In this document: positions 28,501-36,093 of the stretch, piece by piece
Position numbering within the stretch: the first letter of the stretch is position 1
Layout: each line of letters begins with the position of its first letter
Assembly: GCA_947561395.2 (NCBI GenBank)
Contig: OX387195.1
Location: 875,501-939,500, forward strand
From: Buxus sempervirens
Taxonomy: Eukaryota; Streptophyta; Magnoliopsida; Buxales; Buxaceae
Reading direction: 5' to 3'
Length of the DNA stretch: 64,000 nucleotides
Position numbers and translations under genes: made by a program
Notes under the pieces: model-generated
Told to the model about the DNA's origin: nothing
Database searches by the model: none
Seen by the model: the letters and a program-made list of their open reading frames with translations, nothing else

Positions 28501-31500
28501 GAAACAACTTAATAAGTTGTATTAAGAAGCATAAAATCATTAATGACTACGTATGTTGATAAGCAAGTTACGACTAAGTGGCTCTAATTACTAGTCAATT
28601 TGAATCTAAGTGATAAAATGAAGATAATTCTACTTTACTAAGTCGAAAATAAAATTATAATTCACTTTCGTAACTTAATACAATGAGATAGGATCCATGA
28701 GATCAATCTAAAATCTATATAAGATAAGTAGGCGGCTGAGGGTTTACTATCTAACAGTGTTTGACTGAGTGAAGATGGAGAAGAGAAGAGTAGGAAAAGA
28801 AAACAGACATTCGGAGACGCAGGAACTCAGCAAAACTGAGATAGGTGATTTTAATTCTTTTCAGTAGTAAGTAGAACCATAAATTAACAGTAATATGTAA
28901 AGAATTCTGCTCCGTACACACAAACACACACATGTATGCACGGGTGTAAGTCAGTAAATATTTGAGTGAGTGAAACTGTGTGCATTGATGATACTCTAAT
29001 GAATAGAAATGCACAACTTAGCTGAGGTTGATGTGGTTATTATTTAAACAGTTAGGATTGAGTAAATAAGGAAAACAATGCCTGTAGAATTGGACTTAGA
29101 AGAGAACATAGAAACTCTTTCAAATCCTTATCTGAGCATTTTGATAGGTATAACTTGGTTTTACCATGAGAATCACCTTCGGTTTTGATGATTTTTACTT
29201 CAGAAAAAGTCTAAGAATGATTTAGAATAAGTTAGGACTGAAAACAACTTCAAAATAATCAAAAAAGGTGAAGGTTAAGGTTGTTAACCGAAGGCTTTCT
29301 CAAGTTAATAGAAGAGAGAATTGAATTCTGGAAATTTTAAGTAATGGACTTTTAAGGGTTATTGGAAACACTGGTAAAAATGCAAAACCGCCGGAGAAAG
29401 GTTATGATGTTTCTGGAACTTTAATCGAAAGGTGCTCGATTAAGTCAAGGAGGATGTTTGATTAAGTAAAAGACTTAGTCAGAATCACTCGATTAAGTTG
29501 ATAGAACTTGATTTATATGGAATAATTTCGCTTAAATTCCCATTTACTTGCAATTGTGAGATATGATATCGATTATACAAGATGTAGATTTTCAGTGAGA
29601 CATTCTTAGTACTTGCGTCCTGTTTATATGGGAATCGTGATTGTTTTCATATACTTATGATGTATGAGTTGTATTGATTATGATTTATCAAAAGTAACAA
29701 ATGTAAACGGGGCAAGATGTGCCCACTTTGTGATTAAACGGAGCAAGTTGCGCCTGTACAAAATGGTGAATGTAGGCAGGAAGTTTCTTGTGAATTCACA
29801 GGAAAGGAAATACATTGTTTATTCCTTTGATAATGAACTTTAATTCTTGTGAATAATGAGATAGATGTGAATGGTATATTGGGAACCAATTCATAATATT
29901 ATGATTTGATTATTCTTAATGTATTGATTTTGTTCATCCAAGATGTAATACATGAAACATATTGGCTATGACCGTTAACATAATTGTGGATCTATTGGTT
30001 GTAATGTTGGGGGGCAAAGAGTGTCTAGTGTTGTGGCATGCTGATGGGTAAGGGGTGCCTCTGATATTGATGTGTCGGCTTAGGCAAAGAGTGTCCAGGA
30101 CATTGATATTTTGGCTTGGGTAGAAAGTACACTGGATTTTGATAGGTTGATTGGGACAAGAAGTACTCTGCGATTACAATTAAATTATGGTGTATTTCAT
30201 ATACAAGTGATTATGAAATTGAAATAATGTTTATATTATTATAAGGATGTCTGTCAACTGTTGTAATGGCTTTCTAGAGTGACCTCATTGGGGTATTACG
30301 AACCTAGTATGACTAAAATGGAGGGCCACTAGAGTAACATCTCATGCTGCCACTGGTTAGATTCCAAAAATATGAAAAATAGTGGAGGGTATTGTCACCT
30401 TAGATCAAAAGACCTTAAACCCTATGAGTAGCTACATAGGGACTTTTAGCTCTGAAAGATGAGCATTCATATTTGTCTGTTACAGCTAACCCTATGTGGA
30501 AAATGGACTATTGACCTTATACAACCAGTCTTTCGGGGGAAAAGAGACATCGTGGTAATCTAGCCTTAATTGTGATGACTCAAACAGTTAAAACAAGATT
30601 TTGTAATTTCATTTAGTTTATGGGGAAGGCATCTAGATTTCCATTGTCCTAATTAGTGCGTTAGATTTCTATGTAACATATTCATGTTGCATGTTTGGAA
30701 TCAATGTATGGAATGTGGGTAGATTGTGGAAAGCAGGTAGATTGTTCTCTTATATATATATCACTTGGTTACTCCAAAGAGAGGTTAGTTATGATATTGT
30801 GCAATAGTGGAAAAAATTTATCAGCTGATATTGAAATCTAGAAATTATGAGAAAATTTATACTAGATAAACTTAGTCTAGTACATGTTTGGCTTATTGTA
30901 TTTGGCTTAGTCTAGAAATTATGAGAAAATTATGAGAAACTTAGTCTAGAAACTTAGTCTAGAAATTATGAGAAAATTTAAACCAATCTCCAATTATGAG
31001 AAAATTTTATACTAGATAATCACACAATATAAATACTGATTAGAATGACTATCACATACCAAGCTGTGTTGGCTCGCTCCCATTTTATTTATATTTTTCA
31101 GGAACATTGGAGATTGGAGATTGGTTATTGTATTTGGCTTGAGTTCCCAACTATCACGAAGGGAAGTTGGCAGTCAATTCCCAATCCTTGTACCAACTGT
31201 TAATTAAATGAGATCCTAGTAATGCTAAGATAAAATATAAGATACATTCGAGAAATATAAGGTTCGGATGTAACAATTGCACCAAGTAATCCTCAATAAA
31301 ATGGTCAAATCGAACACGACTCTTTTCTTCATCAAGATCTGATGCCTGTTTCTCTTACTTTCATGCACAGGTCTGACAAACCAAACACAAATTATGAGGC
31401 CAAAAAACTTCAATGTAGATGCAAGGAATCAAACAATTCAACTGATTTTCCTTGGAATCAGCCCAAAACATGAATCTATTTCATCGACACTTTTCGACTT

Positions 31501-32896
31501 TAATGTTAATATAACCTCAGCTAACACTGAAGACTAGCAGGATGCATAAGGATTCAAAAAAAACAAAGTGAAAAAGTAAGGAAAAAGCTGTGTTAAGACC
31601 TGAAATGTCTCAGGCATCTTCACATCACAAAGTAGGTAAAAACCCAAATCCAATAAGAAAAACATGTGAACAACATTCTAAGATGTTACAATAACGGTTA
31701 CTAGTTGTCAGTTGGAGACTAAGAGCTTTACCAATGAGATGCTGAACTAAGGAAGTACAAATGATGAACATAATTTATTACCACACAATAAACAAAAAGA
31801 TAGAAAAAGAGAACAAAGAACTAGAGATGGGAAGTAGCAATGACTCCATTTAAACACTCAGATTTGAGAAAAGTGATCAAATTAAATAGAAATTATGAGC
31901 CTGATTGGTGCAGATGTTTCATTTTGAATTGGTAAGTTTTTGTCACATATGATCAGTATTTTTCATCTGCCTCTGGAAAATGAGCAAGAAAAATAACACT
32001 TTATACCATTATGGGGTAGATTCATGGACATGGCCTTACCCATGATACCTAATCCCAAATATCTTATCCCTTTCTTTGTTGTGGAACTCATACTCGCACA
32101 GATACTGTTATTGCACTCTGTTCATGCAGCACTCATGCTTCAATTTCTTGCTCACAATGGGCACAGAGTTATTTACTTTCTGGTGGTGTAAAACAGACTC
32201 CAATATCCTTTAAGTTTCTCCTAAAATCATGCTCTTACTACTATCTATGAACAGGGGAAATAATAATAATGCAATTTGGAAACAAATCCATCGGTAGTAA
32301 TAATAATGACCAGGGGAAAGCGATTTGGAAACAAATGCGAAATTATCTTCCCCGAAAATTGGAAATTCATATAGAAAGACAGCCAAAAAAATTCAGGTAA
32401 ATTAATTCCAAACACAAGAAATGCGTGGAAGACGTGTTTCCAAATGAAACTTTCTCATGTGTTCCTTTGCCATCTCCATCACATTTTCTTTAACATCACC
32501 CATCTATTTTCCTCAATGTTTCTGATATTCTTCCCACTAATTGCGTTTTTGACTAATTTTATTTTGCCCACATCTATTGGCGACACTGGATAATAACTAA
32601 AGAGTATTGACGCCAACAGTGTTCAAGCACTAAAATTTAGCAGATCCAAATTGAAAACCGATAACGAACTAACTGACTAGAACAAAAAGTCAACAAAATA
32701 GAATGACATGTAAACTAAATGGAACAGAAACGAAGTAGGTTCAAAGCAAATGAATGCCCCAAAAACAAAAAGGAAAAAGGGAGAATCCAACCTTAGAAAG
32801 AGTTCTATTCCACACGGTGACCTTGAAACCATTACGGAGTAGATTCATGGACATGGCCTTACCCATTATACCTAATCCCAAGAATCCAACCTCCAT
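13512..32896 (-). CDS. GLYR1: Glyoxylate/succinic semialdehyde reductase (GLYR1 type), exons 1-7; 3' end outside or missing
   Basis: NADPH-dependent beta-hydroxyacid dehydrogenase that reduces glyoxylate to glycolate and succinic semialdehyde to gamma-hydroxybutyrate; plant GLYR1 is cytosolic. Minus-strand exons, all GT-AG and in phase: 32896-32792, 28110-28000, 27922-27821, 20100-19999, 15218-15103, 13840-13762 and 13682-13512, giving residues 1-262. The start [15 protein letters not shown] matches the family; an in-frame ATG 69 bp upstream is probably 5' UTR. The Rossmann motif GLGIMG is at residues 7-12. Other conserved residues: Thr95 in IDMSTVDA, Ser121 in [10 protein letters not shown], Lys170 in GNGAKMKL, Phe231 and Asp239 in [13 protein letters not shown]. 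All of these agree with Arabidopsis GLYR1 numbering. The last ~27 residues were not found; the final exon is probably left of the window. Introns 2 and 6 are 77 and 79 bp; the others reach 7.7 kb and are filled with transposons. No lesion was seen in exons 1-7. Confidence 0.94.
13841..15102 (-). other. GLYR1 intron 5
   Basis: 1.26 kb of AT-rich intron. No gene or element could be assigned. A stretch near 14490-14560 vaguely resembles a copia protease region but is too short to call. Confidence 0.6.
18270..18505. repeat. Pyrimidine-rich (CT)n tract
   Basis: About 235 bp of almost pure C and T on the plus strand, with repeated CTCTCTCT and CTCCCCCT phrases. The gene is on the minus strand, so its transcript would carry a GA-rich tract. 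Long open frames on both strands here are by-products of the low complexity. Confidence 0.9.
18719..18777. repeat. Two consecutive perfect hairpins
   Basis: Arms TATCAACTGTAT at 18719-18730 and ATACAGTTGATA at 18737-18748 enclose a 6-base loop. Directly after, arms GCTAGCCTT at 18750-18758 and AAGGCTAGC at 18769-18777 enclose a 10-base loop. Both stems are perfect. Confidence 0.85.
20101..21243 (-). other. GLYR1 intron 3, part next to exon 4, unassigned
   Basis: About 1.1 kb of AT-rich intron between exon 4 and the solo LTR. No coding similarity or repeat structure was recognised. Confidence 0.6.
21249..23824 (+). mobile_element. Solo LTR (family A/B), TSD GTGAT, inside GLYR1 intron 3
   Basis: Starts TGTAAGCACCTCATTTTTGC and ends CATGCACACA. 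It is flanked by perfect 5-bp duplications GTGAT at 21244-21248 and 23825-23829. A TATA box CTATAAATAG is at 21771-21780. An inverted repeat lies directly upstream of it (CATAGTATGTGC at 21714-21725, GCACATACTATG at 21741-21752). A near copy of this motif recurs near the 3' part (23148-23190). The 3' end carries AATGGCGATTCC, like the solo LTR at 10.7-12.9 kb. No internal region is present, so this is a fossil solo LTR, antisense to GLYR1. A second copy of the family begins at 54440. Confidence 0.93.
22679..22720. repeat. Short tandem duplication in the solo LTR
   Basis: The phrase ACTCTCTAATAAGCTCATTA occurs twice head to tail (period 21 bp) in the solo LTR of GLYR1 intron 3. Confidence 0.75.
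24080..25330 (+). mobile_element. L1-type LINE, 5' portion (endonuclease to start of RT), degenerate
   Basis: Plus-strand frames show the plant L1 endonuclease end ([15 protein letters not shown], then [18 protein letters not shown] at ~24720-24840). A linker follows (HFPDL/RFKSMW-like at ~24960), and then an [17 protein letters not shown] segment at ~25250, equivalent to the EISWRQKSR motif before the reverse transcriptase. Many stops and shifts interrupt it. The reverse transcriptase core is missing; the 3' part resumes at ~26.99 kb. Confidence 0.7.
25509..26024. mobile_element. MITE-like element rich in CGAATTCGGAT phrases
   Basis: Left end TAGGGCTGGCAATGGGTCGG and right end GACCCGTTGCCAG form imperfect inverted repeats. 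Both flanks of the interior are full of ATTCGGATATCGGATTT-like phrases around an AT-rich middle. The terminal TAGGGNTGGCAA resembles hAT MITE ends such as the element at 33437. The right terminus lacks the last bases, and no clear 8-bp TSD was found. It sits inside a locally duplicated sequence (25458-25507 and 26085-26141). Confidence 0.6.
26085..26720 (+). mobile_element. Possible LTR fragment with TATA box
   Basis: A plus-strand TATA box (GTATAAATAGC at ~26166) is followed by a leader-like, T-rich region and imperfect ~40-bp repeats built on GATTGAAGAACTCTTT at 26370-26510. The block separates the two halves of the LINE and looks like the promoter end of an LTR element, but no TG/CA termini or TSD could be fixed. 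Confidence 0.35.
26990..27590 (+). mobile_element. L1-type LINE, 3' end
   Basis: Degenerate plus-strand frames resemble the Cys/His region at the end of plant L1 ORF2 (ILTVDNL, then HCIMCG, HLHYICG and the later RNHRTFEDFEE-like block). The sequence ends with a typical plant LINE 3' tail (tgtattccctctgtgtat ... ctttacctattaaaaaaa). It is probably the other half of the LINE at 24.1-25.3 kb. Confidence 0.65.
28365..31100 (+). mobile_element. Probable long LTR fossil (TGTAAxACCC-type) in GLYR1 intron 1
   Basis: The start TGTAATATCCTGAAACTTAA resembles the LTR starts at 59257 and 62047. A TATA box (CTATATAAGATAAG) lies ~345 bp in, at 28710. A region with repeated CTCGATTAAGT phrases follows at 29410-29500. 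Short repeated phrases (GGCAAAGAGTGTC and variants) at 30010-30170 recall the repeats in the element at 59257. The right end is scrambled by local duplications at 30.83-31.16 kb, and no TSD was found, so the end is approximate. No coding domains are seen. Confidence 0.5.
30830..31150. repeat. Scrambled short repeats of TCTAGAAATTATGAGAAAAT
   Basis: The phrase TCTAGAAATTATGAGAAAAT recurs about four times with partial copies (30835, 30913, 30958, 30993). Segments GGCTTATTGTATTTGGCTTAG and ACTAGATAA also recur. GGAGATTGG is tandemly doubled near 31109. The pattern suggests repeated template switching or filler DNA at a repaired break. Confidence 0.7.
31160..32004 (-). other. GLYR1 intron 1, unassigned part
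   Basis: AT-rich intron with no recognised gene or element. The rest of intron 1 up to exon 1 holds the partial exon-1 copy at 32005-32058 and a short local duplication (GATTTGGAAACAAAT-like phrases at ~32270 and ~32325). Confidence 0.5.
32005..32058 (-). pseudogene. Partial copy of GLYR1 exon 1 inside intron 1
   Basis: 54 bp match exon 1 positions 32828-32881 with three mismatches. On the minus strand it encodes [18 protein letters not shown], against [18 protein letters not shown] in the real exon (residues 6-23). The copy lies ~820 bp downstream of the real exon, lacks the start codon and the splice donor, and is non-functional. Confidence 0.9.
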
Positions 32897-33045
32897 ATCT
32901 TCTTTCTTCTTCGGCTGCAATTTTCCAACGCAGATGATGAATCTATGCTCTACTACTATCGCCACTGCTTCATTGGATTATATCATCTTAAAATTGAGTG
33001 TCGGAGTGTAATGGAATCGTCGTCATTTACAGAGGAGATGATGGT

Positions 33046-33290
33046 GAGATTATTATTTATTTAATTTCTGATGCCACTGACTGACTCGCTTTGTGTCCGA
33101 TCCTATTGTCGAATCTGGTAAACCGCTCGATGTCTTCCACGTCATCACTACCACTTCCCACTTCCTTGGTCGAAGAAGCCTTCAAAAACCAACCAACTAA
33201 CGAGTAGTTATCCGCGCACGTGGCTAAATCCTTTTCCTCCTGTGTTATCGCATTTCCTTCCAAGAAAGCGACCACCTGGCACGTGCCCAC
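33046..33290 (-). promoter_or_regulatory. GLYR1 promoter region with three ACGT-core boxes
   Basis: Upstream of the GLYR1 ATG (32896), CACGTG lies in the palindrome GGCACGTGCC (33278-33287), CACGTGGC at 33217-33224 and CCACGTCA at 33137-33144. These are G-box/ABRE-type sites for bZIP and bHLH factors. A TATA-like AT stretch (minus: AATAAATAATAA) is at ~33048-33060. Sites are seen in the sequence; light, ABA or stress regulation is inferred from the motif class only. Confidence 0.55.
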
Positions 33291-33309
33291 AAAACAAACG
33301 AGAAAAAAT

Positions 33310-33420
33310 TAGGGAAAATTATGAAAAAGATCATTTTTTTTAAATTATATTTATAAAAAACAGTCCACTAAGATGCCGAATTACAAAAAGGGTTACATTT
33401 TAAAAAAATTGCTCTGCAAG
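33310..33420. mobile_element. Remnant of a MITE family with GAAAATTATGAAAAAG ends
   Basis: Starts GGGAAAATTATGAAAAAGAT and continues with TATATTTATAAAAAACAGTCC. This is the same terminal sequence as the elements at 43081 and 53636. The other end is not recognisable; an hAT MITE inserted just beyond it at 33437. Confidence 0.55.
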
Positions 33421-33436
33421 GTTAGGCTATTGTAGC

Positions 33437-34117
33437 TAGAGGTGGCAATGGGTAGGGTTCGGGCGGGTTAGGGTCGGGTTGATGTATGGGGTTAACAAGT
33501 CAATGCTCAACCCGAACCCGCCCGTTTAATAAACGGGCTGGAATATCCCAACCCGCTCTAACCCGCAAACCCATTTAAATAATTTAAATTATTACTAAAA
33601 ATTAAAAATTTTAATTCATTATAATATCAAAATCTATGCAAATTCTATTTTTTAATTCATTCTAATATCAAATGACACCTAACAAGCATAATAACACAAC
33701 AATCACTAAGATAGAACTAAAATAATATGAAGAAAAAAACTAAAACATAATAATAAAGTTTTAAAGACTTTACTTGTCATCAATGCCTCAATTCATGTTA
33801 GTAGAAACTAAGAAATTTGAAATATATATATGTAAAAAGTCTTTCTTCACTTTACCCTTTGTCATTATTTATATTAAAATAAGAAAGATTGAATAGCCAC
33901 AAGTATTGTTATTATAATTTTCCAAACTTTTATTACACAAAAAAATAAACGGGTTGTAATCGGGTCATTTCGGGTTGATGGGTCAAACCCTAACCCAACC
34001 CGTTTATAGTCGGGTTGAGAATTCATGACCCGAACCCAACTCGCGGGTTGACAACCAACCCTAACCCGCCTAAGACCGAGCGGGTTGGCGGGTCACAGGT
34101 CACAATTGCCACCTCTA
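33437..34117. mobile_element. hAT-type MITE with 8-bp TSD ATTGTAGC
   Basis: Terminal inverted repeats TAGAGGTGGCAAT and ATTGCCACCTCTA are perfect over 13 bp. They are flanked by perfect 8-bp duplications ATTGTAGC at 33429-33436 and 34118-34125. Subterminal regions are built of GGGTTCGGGCGGGTTAG-like phrases and their complements around an AT-rich centre. Length is 681 bp with no coding capacity. TSD length and ends identify it as hAT. It lies ~540 bp upstream of the GLYR1 start codon. Confidence 0.93.
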
Positions 34118-34125
34118 ATTGTAGC

Positions 34126-34593
34126 ACATTCGCAAAATGGCATTTTTGCCCTTATTGATAAGAGAGGGAAGCTAGTGACACTTTGCAAAAAGAACATTTG
34201 AAGGTTTAAGGGTTTGACAGTTTTCGTCATCGACTAGCAAATCATTTTCAATGACTGAGTAGAGAGGAGATCGCGCACAACGAGCAAATGGTAGACGCAC
34301 ATTGTGGCTACATTGTGCGCCTCGACACCCTCTTTGCCTTCACCGTTACATTTCCTCCACCACCTATTTGCCATTGCTACAACACACCCATTTGCCCTCA
34401 TCGCCATCACCGCATTCACAAGTATTTGCCCTCATCACCACACCACTTCCACAAACGTTTGCCCTAATCACCGATACAATGTTGTGTCGCTTCCATATTA
34501 CATTATTTGTCGTTTTGGTCATTGCGTCAGATTTGCACATTGCCTTTGATCGATGGCTTCCTTCCCTCTTTGCAAAAATGAATAGAAGCAAAT
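34126..34593. other. Intergenic, unassigned
   Basis: Contains a C/T-rich stretch with repeated CATTTGCC/CTCATC phrases (34320-34460). Open frames here on both strands lack known motifs. Nothing else was recognised. Confidence 0.5.
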
Positions 34594-34905
34594 AAATTGG
34601 TTTTCAACATTATTTGGATTAGGTTTGATCTTTGTGTTGGTGGAGGCATTAAGCGTTGGATGGATGTGTTCTAATTTCGTCTTTGCCCTTTTTCAAGTAA
34701 ATTTGTTTTCAACATTATTTGGATTAGGTTTGCTCTTTGCATTGGTGGAGGCACTAAGCATTGGATTGATGTGTTTTGATTTGGTCTTTGCCCTTTTTCA
34801 GGTAAATTGGTTTTCAACATTATTTGGATTAGATTTGCTCTTTGATTGGTGGAGGCACTAAGCGTTGGATTGATGTGTTCTGATTTCATCTTTGCCTTTT
34901 TTCAT
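34594..34905. repeat. 105-bp tandem repeat, about three copies
   Basis: Copies start at 34594, 34699 and 34804 (AAATTGGTTTTCAACATTAT...), an exact 105-bp period with roughly 90% identity by eye. Because 105 is a multiple of three, a plus-strand open frame at 34625-34861 encodes a repeated hydrophobic 35-residue unit (FSTLFGLGLLFALVEALS). No evidence shows it is expressed. Confidence 0.9.
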
Positions 34906-35690
34906 TTGCCTTAGGTTTTTTCATCGAATTTGCACACTGCGCAGGATCTCTGTGTTCTGATTTCCTATTTGTGAAAACGAATATAAGCTGGTATATTGGT
35001 TTACAGCATTTTGGATGATGATATTATATTGTTTATGTGGTTGCTCTTTTCTTTTCTCATTGCCTAAATTTCGTGAAATGTTTGATACTTCAATAATAAT
35101 TGTTGTTAAATCCAATGGTTATTTTGCATTGCATTTGTACATTTTGTGTCGGTTTTGAACATTGCATCTAAACCTTATACGTTGCGATTTTCTTTTCACC
35201 GAAACCAAATTTTCATCTTCGTGGATGATGCTATTGAATTGTTTACCTAATTAGTCTTCATCAATCCCATTGGTAGAATTTTGTGAAATGTTTGGTATTG
35301 AACACTTTACTCGATTGTCTTTATCTGAATTGTGAGCATGTGAAATTTGTTTGTTGTCTATTAAATGCTTGCTATTGTATAGTTTACCTAATTGTTGTTT
35401 GTTTTGTTCGAAATGATAACATCTATTAAATCATGAGTAAATTTTTTTCCTATGTTGTTAACAATATATGTACTTTGAACAGTATAGCTTTGAAATTGAA
35501 TTTTGGTTTTTGAAGATTTTATGGTGCACGATACATTGCAATCATATTTTTTTATATTGGCTATTGGCAAATAAAATTTTTTATTTTATGCTTTGGACAG
35601 AATTCTGAAGTGCATAATGTCAGCACCACATTTAGATAAGGGTCTATTTTGTTTTTGTCACTTTCGAGGAGAAGTAATTATCAAAGAAGA
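34906..35690. other. Intergenic, unassigned
   Basis: AT-rich. Phrases such as TTTACCTAATT(A/G)T and TGTGAAATGTTTG recur at intervals, suggesting a decayed repeat. No gene was recognised. Confidence 0.45.
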
Positions 35691-35868
35691 TAGGTCTGTG
35701 GTATGTGGTGGGGGATCTTGTTAACACAAACTTCGTGTCTGAAACAAAAGACAAGAAAAATCTAACAAATAACAATTTGTATTTGAAAAGAAGCAATGGG
35801 TTACAATCTTTGTGATTCTCCTTTGATTTGATCTCCTTGACGAGTTTTTGATCCAAGGGCTACACAAG

Positions 35869-35995
35869 CTTGATCTTGAATCAAACTTCAATATTCAATT
35901 TGAAGGTTGTAAGGGCTTGATCTCAAACCAAACTTCAATCTTCGATTCGGGGGCTGCAAGGCTTGATCTCGAACCAAATCTAGTTGTAGAATGAT
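35869..35995. repeat. ~47-bp tandem repeat, about 2.7 copies
   Basis: Copies beginning CTTGATCTTGAATCAAACTT, CTTGATCTCAAACCAAACTT and CTTGATCTCGAACCAAATCT start at 35869, 35916 and 35962. They lie in the left flank of the gag-only element. Confidence 0.8.
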
Positions 35996-36093
35996 CTTCT
36001 TTTTTGTGGTTTTGATTTGTCTTCTCTTTTCTCAAAGTATGGGTAGGAGAAAGAGAAAACAATATGGATTTGATGTAGACTTGAATGAATTTT

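Noticed and set aside
34302-34595. Overlapping open frames of 97 and 81 codons
   Set aside because: C/T-rich phrases repeated in several frames; no motif and no conserved start context.
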